Source: RGIG1681 sp045596905 (GTDB taxonomy: Bacteria > Bacillota > Clostridia > Christensenellales > UBA1242). Taken from it: DNA of 29,121 bases. This document shows, one piece after another, positions 8,117 to 16,851 of the stretch. The notes under the pieces were generated by a model, which did no database searches, was not told the origin of the DNA, and was given only the letters and a program-made list of their open reading frames with translations. Position numbers and translations under genes: made by a program. The stretch spans positions 1 to 29,121 of the forward strand of contig JAZODG010000040.1 in the NCBI GenBank assembly GCA_045596905.1, read 5' to 3'. The stretch's first letter is position 1; each line of letters opens with the position of its first letter.

Positions 8117-8737
8117 ATGGAAAATATGCAAAAAAGCGAATTTGGTGAAGCTATTGAAAATGCAGAAGGTATTGATATTTTAGAATGTTCAGAACATGAT
8201 ATTTTTAATGTTATGCAAGAAGCCCTTTTGAAGGCTTTTGACAGAGAAACAACTTTTGATATGAGAATGCCACAGCAAATGATGCTTATGGAAAAAGACT
8301 GCTCAGTTGGTGTTATGAATGAAAAAGATCACAAGCTTTATCCATTTGTTAAACTTGTTATTGGTATTAGAGACGGTTATTATGACGACGTTGAAAAGGT
8401 TTTTAAAATGTATAAAAAGAGAGACGCTGAGTTTGAAGTTTTATTTACTCCATTCACTTGCGCATTAGAAAAACATGGTCAAAAAACTGGTGGAATCTAT
8501 AGTGGTTCAGATAAGAATTTAACTGCTGCTTGGAGAAAAATTATGATGGGTGTTTTTCCTAAGTGGGAAGAAAAATTTAGGGTTTATTTGCAAACCATTA
8601 AAGAATCAAAAATTAGTGAAATAACAAACAGTTCTGAAAATGAGATAAAAAGACTTCAAAGAGAAATAAGATTTGGTTGTCATAAAGCTGAAGAAGAATA
8701 TAGTGAAGAACTCAAATCTGTTGGATTAGAAAAATAA
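8117..8737 (+). CDS. Unrecognised cytoplasmic protein (206 aa)
   Basis: It is transcribed alone, between its own promoter and a terminator. The ATG at 8117 has GGAG six bases upstream; the TTG at 8105 overlaps that site and is rejected. The protein is soluble, with many Glu, Lys and Met residues. It has a strand-rich centre around VKLVIGIRDGYYDDVEKVF and a charged helical C-terminus (about 155-206). There is no signal peptide, membrane segment or cysteine pair motif. I do not recognise the family and infer no function. Confidence 0.75.
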   Translation: MENMQKSEFGEAIENAEGIDILECSEHDIFNVMQEALLKAFDRETTFDMRMPQQMMLMEKDCSVGVMNEKDHKLYPFVKLVIGIRDGYYDDVEKVFKMYKKRDAEFEVLFTPFTCALEKHGQKTGGIYSGSDKNLTAAWRKIMMGVFPKWEEKFRVYLQTIKESKISEITNSSENEIKRLQREIRFGCHKAEEEYSEELKSVGLEK

Positions 8738-8766
8738 AAAGGAGCTAACTTTAGCTCCTTTTTATT
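8737..8766. terminator. Terminator between convergent genes
   Basis: Stem GGAGCTA with TAGCTCC, loop ACTT, flanked by A's on the left and T's on the right. It serves the rightward gene and probably the leftward gene ending at 8774. Confidence 0.9.
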
Positions 8767-8773
8767 GTGTTTG

Positions 8774-9490
8774 TTATTCAGGTTGTGGACCTTCGCCGTC
8801 ATTTTTTTCTGCTTGATTGTTTAAGTGATAAAGAGCAGCTCCAGTAACAGTTTGCGCAGCATCGCCATTTGCAATACCCATACCCATCGTTGCAATTGAT
8901 GCAGCTTTGCCTATAGTTCTTAAAACACCTGAGTCAAGACCAGAACCTGACTTATCAAGAGCAGCTACTTCATCAGCAGCATAGCGTTTAGAGTTGCGTA
9001 ATAAAGTTTCAACAGTTTTTGAATCTGCTGCTGCAATTTTTGTTACAAGGTCAATGTTATAATCATTTGTTTTTCCTTCAAAGAATGCTTGAAGACCAGA
9101 AAGAGCATTGTTTGCTGCTTGAAGTCTGCCATAAGCCATTGAAATCATAACAGATTCTGCTCTCCAATCTGCAAGTAAATCATCATAATATTCTTGTGAG
9201 TAATGTGCTAAGATGTCGTCGCCGGTTTCCAAGAAATCTTCAACGTCTTTGTCAGCTTTTTCTTTTGCAAGTTTAATTTCTTCTTCAAGACGTGGAAAGT
9301 TTTCAGTGAGTTTTTGTGCTCTTGAAGCGAAGTATGCTTTGTCTTCAGGTTTTGTAACTTCAACAGCGTGAGATAAAAGTTTAACTTCATCTTCATATGC
9401 TACACAAATTTTTGCAACTTCTTCAGCTGTCAAAATTTTCTTTTTTGATTTCTTTGATAATTTATTTTTAATAGATTGTAAGATACCCAT
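8774..9490 (-). CDS. Unrecognised helical protein (238 aa)
   Basis: AAGGAG stands eight bases before the ATG, and a consensus promoter lies further upstream. The product begins with a Lys-rich amphipathic stretch (1-20) and continues as a long charged, predominantly helical region (about 20-150, coiled-coil-like). It ends with a small-residue, weakly hydrophobic segment (about 190-225: Gly, Ala, Met, Thr) and a short acidic tail ending in Pro-Glu. This could let it associate with the membrane or oligomerise, but that is inference only. No family is recognised. It is monocistronic and convergent with the gene at 8117. Confidence 0.75.
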   Translation of the reverse strand: MGILQSIKNKLSKKSKKKILTAEEVAKICVAYEDEVKLLSHAVEVTKPEDKAYFASRAQKLTENFPRLEEEIKLAKEKADKDVEDFLETGDDILAHYSQEYYDDLLADWRAESVMISMAYGRLQAANNALSGLQAFFEGKTNDYNIDLVTKIAAADSKTVETLLRNSKRYAADEVAALDKSGSGLDSGVLRTIGKAASIATMGMGIANGDAAQTVTGAALYHLNNQAEKNDGEGPQPE

Positions 9491-9514
9491 ATTTAAACTC
9501 CTTTATGTGATTTT

Positions 9515-9543
9515 ATTATATCAAACAGTATTAATAAAAGCAA
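9515..9543 (-). promoter_or_regulatory. Promoter of the gene at 9490
   Basis: TTGCTT (9538-9543), 17-base spacer and TATAAT (9515-9520), with an extended -10 TG. Confidence 0.75.
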
Positions 9544-9554
9544 TAATATTAAAA

Positions 9555-10550
9555 TTAATTGTTTTTTATGTGGTTCTGGAACGCAATTTGCGTTTTTATT
9601 ATCTCTTCAAGAGGTGTTTGTGGTGCTATGTTATAGCTAGATTTTAATTTTGAGTTATCAAGTATAGAAATTGAAGATTCATTTTCGTTTCTTTCTTTGA
9701 ATGAATAGCTTAGTGGTTTATTTAAAAGTTTTTCAGTTGTTTTTAAAATATCTAAAACTGAATAACCACTTCCACTAGAAATATTTAAAATTTCTTTTTG
9801 TTGCGATGAACTAATCAAAATATGTGAAACAATTTTTGCAAGGTCGCCCACAAAGATATAGTCTCTTATTGCTGTGCCATCTGGGGTTGGGTGATTGTTG
9901 CCTTTAAACACCATTGGTTTGTTTTCGATCGCGCACCTAACGACATATGGCACAAGGTTTTCGACGTGTTTTTTGCTGTGATCACCAAACATTAAAGTTG
10001 CATTTGCACCGATTGGGTTTGAAAATCTAAATATAGTTGAATTCAGTCCTGTTGATTTTTGAAAATCACAAATCAACTTTTCGCCATTACATTTTGTTTC
10101 GGCGTATGGATTGAGTGGATTAAAATCAAAATCTTCTGTTGCTGAAATATTGTTTGTGTTGCCATAAACCACAGCAGAAGATGAAAAGGCAAATCTTGAA
10201 ACATTATATTCGTTTGAAAGGTTTAAAATAACTTCAAGAGATTTCATGTTATTTTCAAAGTATTGTTGCGTTTTTTTGATGCTTTCGCCAACATATTTGA
10301 GAGCAGCCAAATGCAAAACAATATTAGGTTTGTGGGTTTCAAAAATTGATTTCATAAACTTTTGGTCACAAACATTTCCTTTATAGAACTTAGTCTGTGT
10401 TGGGTAGGTTTTCAAAAGATTGTTAATGTGAGATGAGTATGAGTTCTTCATATCGTCAACAATAACAACAGTGTTTCCACTTTCTATTAATGGCAATGAA
10501 ATATTGAGCCCCAAATAGCCTGCACCACCAGTGATTAAGATTGTTTTCAT
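9555..10550 (-). CDS. galE: UDP-glucose 4-epimerase
   Basis: Interconverts UDP-glucose and UDP-galactose (possibly the N-acetyl forms) with bound NAD, supplying sugar donors for surface glycans. The 331 residues are the family's usual length. GGAGYLG at residues 8-14 is the Rossmann NAD-binding loop. SSSAVVYGN and the YAETK pair (YxxxK) form the SDR active site. FRFSNPIGAN and RDYIFVGDLAK match GalE signatures. It has AAGGAG before the ATG and its own promoter, because a terminator of the upstream gene lies between them. The polymerase and sugar-transferase genes a few kilobases away make a polysaccharide role likely. Confidence 0.93.
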   Translation of the reverse strand: MKTILITGGAGYLGLNISLPLIESGNTVVIVDDMKNSYSSHINNLLKTYPTQTKFYKGNVCDQKFMKSIFETHKPNIVLHLAALKYVGESIKKTQQYFENNMKSLEVILNLSNEYNVSRFAFSSSAVVYGNTNNISATEDFDFNPLNPYAETKCNGEKLICDFQKSTGLNSTIFRFSNPIGANATLMFGDHSKKHVENLVPYVVRCAIENKPMVFKGNNHPTPDGTAIRDYIFVGDLAKIVSHILISSSQQKEILNISSGSGYSVLDILKTTEKLLNKPLSYSFKERNENESSISILDNSKLKSSYNIAPQTPLEEIIKTQIAFQNHIKNN

Positions 10551-10571
10551 AATTTGCTCCTTATAGATAAT

Positions 10572-10601
10572 ATAATAACATTATTTTATTTTAAAAATCA
10601 A
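10572..10601 (-). promoter_or_regulatory. Probable galE promoter
   Basis: TTGATT (10596-10601), 18-base spacer and TATTAT (10572-10577), with an upstream TG. Confidence 0.5.
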
Positions 10602-10631
10602 AATAAAAAGCATAGAAACTTCTATGCTTTA
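10601..10631 (-). terminator. Terminator of the 1061-residue gene
   Basis: On the minus strand AAAGCATAGA pairs with TCTATGCTTT across a 4-nt loop and runs into T-rich sequence. It overlaps the stop codon. Confidence 0.85.
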
Positions 10632-13600
10632 TTTATATTTTTGATTAAATTCAATGCCAAAGCTAGTTGGCTTGTCATAAAAATATGAAATGTTTTTCCA
10701 TTCTTGCTGAGAGCCTTCATAATAAAATTTCCCATTAAAATCTTCAAATGCATAATAATCTATTTCTGTGACTGTTTTTGGAATATAAATTCTATCAATT
10801 CCACTATTTTCAAAATCACAGTCTAAGATTTCTTTAACGCCTGAAGGTATAACTAAATATGAAATTTTATTATTACCTGAAAAGTCTAGTTTGACTGAAG
10901 TATATTCAGATGTCCAACCGTGTTCAGAAAGAATAAATGTATTATCATTAACATTTCGACCGACGGTTATTGAATAGGTTGTGCCAAATGTTTCATACTT
11001 TATTTTCTTTGTGTTGTTATAAATTGAACTGCCACCCCAAATAGCAAAGAACATCATTACGGCAAATAAAATCCAAGAAATAACAGTGGTTGTCATTTTC
11101 TTTTTAATTATTGACAGCGATTGCTCTTTTGAAATATCAGTTGGTTTGATTTGTTCATCTTTAAAGGTTAAAAGTACAGTAAATAAAATAAGAGAACAGG
11201 AGCCAAAAACAACCAACAAACCTGTTAGGGCAACATCAATAAATGGAATAAAGATTAGAAATACGATAAAAGGAATAAACAAAAACGCTAATGATTTTGT
11301 TGCTATGGTTGATAAACGTCTTGCTTCCTTTCCAAGTCGAACACGTTCGTCAAATTCGGCACGGGTTTTGTCAATTTCATTTTGTCTTTTCTGTTTTTCA
11401 GTGAAAGATAAGTATTGGTTATAAACCACTTTATCGTTGTTGTAAGCTTCTGAAAGTGCTTGTTTGAAGTGAGTGTTTGACATAAGTTTGGTTTTGCTTT
11501 TAAACAAATCTTCTAAAGATGCAACTTTATAATCACAAAGAGTTAAAAGCATAGCAACTTCAAATGTTCTGTAGTTTAAGTCAAGCATAAGTTTGAGATA
11601 ATCTTCAGCGCATTCAAAATAACCACGATTAATCAAACATTCAACATAGTCTTTCATAACTTGATAAGTTTCTTTCTTTTCAGTTTTCAAGAAACGTTTA
11701 TAAATGTTATCAAAAACAGAATTAACTTTTTCTTCATTAAGATTAATTTTTAAACTTGCTTTGAGAGAATCAACAAGCTCTGTTAAAAATTCTTTTCTTT
11801 GCTTTGCTGTTGAAACTTGAAGAACGGCTTCAATATCTTCTTCTTTTATGGTGTAATGAATAGGTTTTACAACAGCCAATGAAAGATCATATTTATGATA
11901 GAATGCAAGTTTGTTTGTGAAATATTCTTGTGGTGACCTTTCTTTTAAATACAAAATAAATAGGTTGTTTTTAATTTTAGCATCAAGACTTTTTGAAGCT
12001 AAGTCTTTGCAGCGTTCATAGAAAATCGTTTCTGATTTTGAAAATTGCAACAAATATTCAAGTTGTTTATATATTTCAGGGTTATTGCTTGTTTGCAAGT
12101 GAAGGGATAATATTTCATAAACCTTATCTGATAAGTTTTCGTCAATCTTATATTGTCCGATTATCTTATAGGCTTCAAAAATCAAGTTTGTGTCTGATGA
12201 GTCACTTATCAACGCATCTAGCAAGTTATAATATTTTCTAAACAGGGCAGGGTCGCATATAGAGAAGATATCAAGAAGTTTTTCAAACAAAGAGAAATCT
12301 TTTAATCGGTTGATTGATGAGATTATTTCATCTTCATTTGTGACTCTGCATTCGATTAACAATTGTTTTGTGAGACCAAAAACATTTTCTGGGTCGTCGG
12401 TTAAAATTTTGCTGTTAAGAGCATTTGCAATAGTAAACTGTTTATTGCTTATGCTAAGTTCAATAAGATTTTTATATTCTTCAGAATAGTTTTTATCAAG
12501 TGAGTCAAGATACAAAAATACATATTCAACATTATTAAATGATTTTTGATTTGAAATTTGGTTCTTTAAAAGACTTCCAAAGGTATTAATAACTTTGTCA
12601 CGCTCTTTAAAATCAAATGGAGCAAGAACCTTAAAAATAATTGCTAGTTGATTGAAAGCATTTTTTGAATCAAAAAAGAATGATGAAAGAGTTTCTACTG
12701 TTTCAGATGAAAGTCTTGATTTTTTCTGATTCAAGAAATACTTGATATCGTTTAAGTTTGAAAGAACTTCTGAAATTGAAAATTCATTAATAGATTTTTT
12801 TGAAAGGTTGCAAAGAAGGTTTGCATAGCGTGATTCAGCAGAAACGTTTGATTCTGAAACAAGATATGATTTTGCTGCTTCAAACATTCCTTTATCAATC
12901 ATATCAAATATCATACCCATGCTATAGTTGATTGAAACATTTTCAATTTTTGTGAGCACAATGGTGTTGTTGAGTTTGAGTTCAATTTCTTGTTTTGATT
13001 TTGAAGTGGCAACCTTTTTAAGGGCAGGTTTTTCAGCTGGTTTAAACTTGCTCAAATCAACTTCTTGACCGGTGTAGCGTGGAAGCGCTTTTCTCTCAAT
13101 TGTTTTTGATTCTTCGATAATCTTTTTAAGTGTTTCATTTTCTTTTAATTGTTCTTCAATTGTTTTATCTTTTTCTTGAAGAGCAATTTTTTGAGCATCA
13201 ATAGTATTTTTTTGAGATTTGATTTTATCTTTTTGTTTTGCGTTCTTTTCTTTTAAGGCATCAACCTTTTTGGTGTCTTTAATGTTTTTTTCAGCAGGCT
13301 CAGTTTTAGGACCGGTTAAAAGACTTTTAATATAATCATTATCCCATTTTGAGTTTGGTTTTTCTTGAAATTTAAAATGATAGATATTGTAACAGAAATT
13401 ATATAACCACTTAACGGCTTCAATTTTTAATTCATCGGTGATTTCAACTTCAAGTTCAATGATTTCCCCTTTAATAAATTTTCTTTTTGCACCATGAGTT
13501 AAATAGTTTCTTGCTTCATCAAGTTTCCATAATGTTGGCATATCGTCAATTGAAACAATTTCATTAAGGAACAAAAAATCTTTAAAGTTTTCGTCATTAA

Positions 13601-13814
13601 AAAGTTGACCAAATGTTGGGTTGAGCTCACGATATGTTTTATCATTTTTTGTGGCATATAAAATAACACCTGAATCGTCCCAGATGATTTTTGCTAATTT
13701 TTCAATGATGTCAACACAGTTTTTAATGCATTCGTCTTCATGCATTTTGCTTAGAACATTTCTGTTGATTTCGTTGTAATATTTTTTGTTATATTCATTA
13801 ACAAACTTAAACAT
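10629..13814 (-). CDS. Large HEPN/DUF4145-like, coiled-coil, membrane protein with BspA-type repeat remnant
   Basis: The 1061 residues fall into four parts. Residues 1-160 form a helical domain with R102-N103-x3-H107 (RNYLTH), the RNxxxH form of the HEPN RX4-6H motif, resembling DUF4145. A Lys/Glu/Gln coiled coil lies at about 180-242. A long helical region (about 280-820) may be TPR-like, although repeats are not clear-cut. There are hydrophobic helices at about 841-884 (two) and 910-932, then a ~129-residue tail. In the tail, 'LVIPSGVKEI...IYIPKTVTEIDYYAF...YEGSQQEWKNI' follows the BspA/LRR_5 consensus, with a motif break at every unit. If the three helices span the membrane, the tail is outside and the HEPN part inside. 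The start has GGAG six bases upstream. The function is unknown. Confidence 0.75.
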   Translation of the reverse strand: MFKFVNEYNKKYYNEINRNVLSKMHEDECIKNCVDIIEKLAKIIWDDSGVILYATKNDKTYRELNPTFGQLFNDENFKDFLFLNEIVSIDDMPTLWKLDEARNYLTHGAKRKFIKGEIIELEVEITDELKIEAVKWLYNFCYNIYHFKFQEKPNSKWDNDYIKSLLTGPKTEPAEKNIKDTKKVDALKEKNAKQKDKIKSQKNTIDAQKIALQEKDKTIEEQLKENETLKKIIEESKTIERKALPRYTGQEVDLSKFKPAEKPALKKVATSKSKQEIELKLNNTIVLTKIENVSINYSMGMIFDMIDKGMFEAAKSYLVSESNVSAESRYANLLCNLSKKSINEFSISEVLSNLNDIKYFLNQKKSRLSSETVETLSSFFFDSKNAFNQLAIIFKVLAPFDFKERDKVINTFGSLLKNQISNQKSFNNVEYVFLYLDSLDKNYSEEYKNLIELSISNKQFTIANALNSKILTDDPENVFGLTKQLLIECRVTNEDEIISSINRLKDFSLFEKLLDIFSICDPALFRKYYNLLDALISDSSDTNLIFEAYKIIGQYKIDENLSDKVYEILSLHLQTSNNPEIYKQLEYLLQFSKSETIFYERCKDLASKSLDAKIKNNLFILYLKERSPQEYFTNKLAFYHKYDLSLAVVKPIHYTIKEEDIEAVLQVSTAKQRKEFLTELVDSLKASLKINLNEEKVNSVFDNIYKRFLKTEKKETYQVMKDYVECLINRGYFECAEDYLKLMLDLNYRTFEVAMLLTLCDYKVASLEDLFKSKTKLMSNTHFKQALSEAYNNDKVVYNQYLSFTEKQKRQNEIDKTRAEFDERVRLGKEARRLSTIATKSLAFLFIPFIVFLIFIPFIDVALTGLLVVFGSCSLILFTVLLTFKDEQIKPTDISKEQSLSIIKKKMTTTVISWILFAVMMFFAIWGGSSIYNNTKKIKYETFGTTYSITVGRNVNDNTFILSEHGWTSEYTSVKLDFSGNNKISYLVIPSGVKEILDCDFENSGIDRIYIPKTVTEIDYYAFEDFNGKFYYEGSQQEWKNISYFYDKPTSFGIEFNQKYK

Positions 13815-13835
13815 AGCTCACTCCTACCTATTTTA

Positions 13836-13844
13836 AGTATAGCA
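13836..13844 (-). promoter_or_regulatory. Extended -10 promoter of the 1061-residue gene
   Basis: TG-C-TATACT reads on the minus strand 22 bases before the start codon; the -35 region is poor. Confidence 0.55.
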
Positions 13845-13896
13845 CGAAAAGTGACAGAATGCACTAAAATGAGTGATTATATGATAATTTTCGCAT

Positions 13897-13928
13897 AAAA
13901 AAAAGAGAGATTATTCTCTCTTTTTATG
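13897..13928 (-). terminator. Terminator of the metallo-beta-lactamase-fold gene
   Basis: On the minus strand AAAGAGAGA pairs with TCTCTCTTT around ATAA, followed by a T run; the hairpin overlaps the stop codon. Confidence 0.85.
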
Positions 13929-15105
13929 CTGCGTTTTGTGGCAGAGTTCGGTTTGCTTTGAACCAGTCTGTGTCTTTTAATACAGTTGTGTTGTTTGCGC
14001 AGTATACTGCAACGTCACCTGAAATGTTTGAACACACAACAATGTTTCCGTTGAATGATTCAAACTTGTTTTGTTTGTAATCTACACAAATTGTTGTTAC
14101 AAAAATTTGGCTTGTGTATGGTGAAACCCTATCAACAAATGCTTGGGTAGGGAATTGATTTTCATTTTTTGAAGTATATTCACTGCTTCCTGCACAACAG
14201 CAAACACAAACAACTTTAGGTCTGATAACTTCCAAAAGTTTGTCAGATGAAGATGTTTTTGAGCCGTGGTGTCCTGCTTTATAAACTTCAACCTGTGAAA
14301 GTTTGCCTTCGTTTTTGCCACCTGGTTCGTTGTGTTCAACAAGTGATTCTTCACCATGCTTTTCAAGGTCGCCAGTGAACAAATATTTCTTTGTGCCTTG
14401 AACGATTTGCAAACATACAGAATATTCATTTTCTGTGGTTGCTTGTTCTACATAATAGTCGTGATATAAAATTTGACATTCAACATTTGAGCCAAGTGAG
14501 AAATCATTTGTGGTTGTTCCATTAAAGAAATCAAGCGCTGTATAAACTGTTGTGCCATAGTCTGCTACTGCATCGTTCTTTTGATTTGTGTAGTTTTGAT
14601 AGAGTTTGTTTGAAGTTGTTTTGTTTGTTTTTGAAAATTCGATAATTGTTTCAATTTCGAACATATCAAACAAACTGCCTTCAGGATCGCTAACAGCAAA
14701 ACCTGCATAGTGGTCTTCGTGTGCGTGAGTTACAACAACATATTCTAGTTTTCCGTCAGTCACATATGTGTCAAGATAAGCTTTGATTGTTGGAATGCTG
14801 CTTTCTTTTGAACCTGCGTCAATAAGCATTTCGGTGTTGCCAACCTTGATGAGTGTGCAGTCGCCAGTATACTTGTTTCCAAGTTCCAAAAAATGTATTG
14901 AAAGTTCGCTTGATTTTACAACGTTTGCATCAACTTTTCCAGTTACGGCAACAGTGTGAGAATGTCCGTCAACCTTAGTTGGGATTTCGTATGAGTTTGG
15001 AAGTGTGAAGAATATGTTTGAAACAAAGCCAATTGCAAGACCTAAGAGCAATGCAAGAAACGAAAAGATTGATGTTTTGAGTTTGCTTGTTCTGTTTTTA
15101 ACCAT
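13924..15105 (-). CDS. Membrane-anchored ComEC/Rec2-type metallo-beta-lactamase-fold protein
   Basis: An N-terminal membrane anchor (about 12-34) is followed by a metallo-beta-lactamase fold outside the cell. The metal motif HAHEDH lies at 127-132, with strand and loop motifs as in the ComEC C-terminal domain (HFLELGNKYTGDCTLIKVG, LIDAG, FTGDLEKHGEE, YKAGHHGSKTSSS). The ComEC channel domain is absent, so this is a stand-alone secreted hydrolase of unknown substrate; phosphodiester or nucleic-acid substrates are typical of relatives. The strand after GHHGSKTS reads VVCVCCCAG, a cysteine cluster where relatives usually have an Ile/Val-Ser-Val-Gly strand. The start overlaps the upstream stop (TAATG) and is preceded by AGGGGAGG, so it is translationally coupled to that gene. 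Confidence 0.85.
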   Translation of the reverse strand: MVKNRTSKLKTSIFSFLALLLGLAIGFVSNIFFTLPNSYEIPTKVDGHSHTVAVTGKVDANVVKSSELSIHFLELGNKYTGDCTLIKVGNTEMLIDAGSKESSIPTIKAYLDTYVTDGKLEYVVVTHAHEDHYAGFAVSDPEGSLFDMFEIETIIEFSKTNKTTSNKLYQNYTNQKNDAVADYGTTVYTALDFFNGTTTNDFSLGSNVECQILYHDYYVEQATTENEYSVCLQIVQGTKKYLFTGDLEKHGEESLVEHNEPGGKNEGKLSQVEVYKAGHHGSKTSSSDKLLEVIRPKVVCVCCCAGSSEYTSKNENQFPTQAFVDRVSPYTSQIFVTTICVDYKQNKFESFNGNIVVCSNISGDVAVYCANNTTVLKDTDWFKANRTLPQNAA

Positions 15106-15650
15106 TAGTCTTCCTCCCCTAAAACCATAATATTTCTGATAAGTGTTACGGTTTTATATTTTGAAGAAGTTGTTGTATATACGGCATAATACATTCCCGG
15201 AACAGCTTCGTCTACTTTTGAAACTTCAACTTGTTCTTGTGATAGGTCAGTTCTAAAGTAATATTTAACAGTGCATTCACTTGAAAGGTCTTTTCCAAAA
15301 GTGATGCATTTAACTCCAAGTTCGGTGTATGTTTTGTGTTCTTCTTCTGCGCCGATAGTGACGTCGATGCTGCCGTTTGAATAAGCAACCATTTGATAGG
15401 TGTCATTTGGAAACGCATATTTTTGGGCAAAGAATCCACCAGCAACGCCGATTGCCAAAAATATTAAAACAATAATCCATGTTAAAGATAATTTTTTGAA
15501 AGAGCGTTTAAGTTTTGCTTTTTCTTCTCTTGAAAGATCTTTTTCATAACTGTAAGGCTTTCTTTTTACTTGTTGGGCTTTCATATTATCTTTTTCATAG
15601 CTATAGGTTTTCTTTTTTGTGTCTTTTGATTTTTCATATGAGTATGCCAT
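15105..15650 (-). CDS. Single-pass membrane protein with three YSYEK repeats and an Ig-like outer domain
   Basis: The true start is the ATG at 15650, preceded by AAAGGAGGGG; the open frame extends 49 codons further but without a ribosome site. The 181-residue product has a basic N-terminus with three copies of YSYEK at about residues 3-7, 17-21 and 34-38, spaced by Lys-rich linkers. One membrane helix follows (about 56-78), then a ~100-residue outer domain. The end of that domain (PGMYYAVYTT...VTLIRNIMVLG) resembles small bacterial Ig-like (DUF5011-type) domains. The stop overlaps the start of the metallo-beta-lactamase-fold gene, so the two products are likely made together and may form a complex (inference). 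Confidence 0.75.
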   Translation of the reverse strand: MAYSYEKSKDTKKKTYSYEKDNMKAQQVKRKPYSYEKDLSREEKAKLKRSFKKLSLTWIIVLIFLAIGVAGGFFAQKYAFPNDTYQMVAYSNGSIDVTIGAEEEHKTYTELGVKCITFGKDLSSECTVKYYFRTDLSQEQVEVSKVDEAVPGMYYAVYTTTSSKYKTVTLIRNIMVLGEED

Positions 15651-15707
15651 AAACCCCTCCTTTGTATATGATATGTTTGGGTTGAAATAATCAACAACCC
15701 TGTAATA

Positions 15708-15737
15708 ATAATATAAAATACTTTTAACAAATTTCAA
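15708..15737 (-). promoter_or_regulatory. Promoter of the YSYEK-repeat/metallohydrolase operon
   Basis: TTGAAA (15732-15737), 18-base spacer and TATTAT (15708-15713). The ~55-base leader holds a small hairpin (GGGTT/AACCC, 15679-15700). Confidence 0.55.
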
Positions 15738-15757
15738 AACATTTGCGACAACAAAAT

Positions 15758-15785
15758 AAAAAATTGTGGCTTTGTTCCACAACTT
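15758..15785 (-). terminator. Terminator of the WYL regulator gene
   Basis: TTGTGG pairs with CCACAA around a 7-nt loop on the minus strand, followed by TTTTTT. Confidence 0.75.
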
Positions 15786-15786
15786 T

Positions 15787-16773
15787 TTAGTCTTCATATG
15801 CAGACATCATTGTCTTTAAAATGTCTTTGATTTTGTTTCTGGTTTCAAGAGGCTTCAACACTTCAACTGATTGACCGTATTGAAGTGCCCAGAAAATAAG
15901 GGATTCTTCATTAACTTTTAGGTTTGCAACAAGGTCAGTACCTTGTCTTTCAAATGAAACGTCTTTTCCAAACCAGTCGATAAAATCATTTATTTTGCTT
16001 TCAGATTTAATTTTTACGCATGCATTAACAGACTTTCCAAACACCATATAAATGTGTTCTTTTATATAGTTTTTAACTGAAAAGTTTTCGTTGTTTGGAA
16101 GACTCTTTATAGGTTTTATGTCTTCGTCGATAATTTTTATATTTGAGATGCAGTCAATTTTATAGTTTGAAATATCATCATATTTATCATAGTTGCACAC
16201 TAGATAATATTTGCCTTTATTGTTCACCATAAAATACGGATTAATTTTATAAACTCTGCCATCGCCTTTAAGTGTGAGTTTTTTGTTGATGTCATATGCT
16301 CCATATTGAAACTCAACCTTTTTGCCTTTTCCAATAGCTTCGTTCAAGATTTCAATCGTCCAGAAGATTTCTTTGTTGTCGGTTCTTGCACCATCGTCAA
16401 TCTTTTCAAGATATTTAAACTTCTTTTTTTTGTGATTGCTAATGTTTTTGGTGAGTCTGTCAACAAGGTCGTTGGCATATTTTGTAGGCATGAATCTTGA
16501 TGAGTAAATAGCGTCAATCAAAAAAAGTATTTCACCTTCTTCAAAATCACGGAAACCTAGATATAGTCCACGATTGCCTTTTTTGACGATATCATAGCCA
16601 AACTCTGAGAGAATCGCAACGTCTCTTGCAACGGTTTTGCGTTCAATTTCAATATCATAGCCATGATAAAGTTTATCAATAATCATTTCATAGGTGAGTG
16701 GGTGATTCTCATCAGAATAGTTTTTTAAGATTTCTAAAACATATAAAATTGAACCTTTCTTTTCACTTGCCAT
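15787..16773 (-). CDS. WYL-domain helix-turn-helix transcriptional regulator
   Basis: A DeoR/YafY-like regulator of 328 residues. The N-terminal winged helix (about 6-65) contains the recognition pattern IERKTVARDVAILSEFGYDI. The central region is helical, and the WYL domain (about 140-230) includes YKINPYFMVNNKGKYYLVCNY. A C-terminal WCX-like extension follows. WYL domains are thought to sense nucleotide or nucleic-acid ligands; the ligand and targets here are unknown. The start is the ATG at 16773, with GGAGAG six bases upstream; a TTG at 16785 overlaps that site. A terminator separates it from the next operon downstream. Confidence 0.9.
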   Translation of the reverse strand: MASEKKGSILYVLEILKNYSDENHPLTYEMIIDKLYHGYDIEIERKTVARDVAILSEFGYDIVKKGNRGLYLGFRDFEEGEILFLIDAIYSSRFMPTKYANDLVDRLTKNISNHKKKKFKYLEKIDDGARTDNKEIFWTIEILNEAIGKGKKVEFQYGAYDINKKLTLKGDGRVYKINPYFMVNNKGKYYLVCNYDKYDDISNYKIDCISNIKIIDEDIKPIKSLPNNENFSVKNYIKEHIYMVFGKSVNACVKIKSESKINDFIDWFGKDVSFERQGTDLVANLKVNEESLIFWALQYGQSVEVLKPLETRNKIKDILKTMMSAYED

Positions 16774-16801
16774 ATAACTCTCCAAAATTATTGTTAAAAA
16801 T

Positions 16802-16810
16802 AGTATAGCA
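16802..16810 (-). promoter_or_regulatory. Extended -10 promoter of the WYL regulator
   Basis: TG-C-TATACT lies on the minus strand 29 bases before the start; the -35 is weak. Confidence 0.5.
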
Positions 16811-16851
16811 CAATAAAAATAATACTAAAAAGATTTCAGCAGAAAATTACG

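Noticed and set aside
15679..15700. Riboswitch in the leader of the YSYEK-repeat operon
   Set aside because: Only a small GGGTT/AACCC hairpin is present in a ~55-base leader, with no recognisable aptamer or attenuator.
15651..15797. 49-codon N-terminal extension of the YSYEK-repeat protein
   Set aside because: AAAGGAGGGG sits just before the internal ATG at 15650, and the extension crosses the promoter and the previous gene's terminator.
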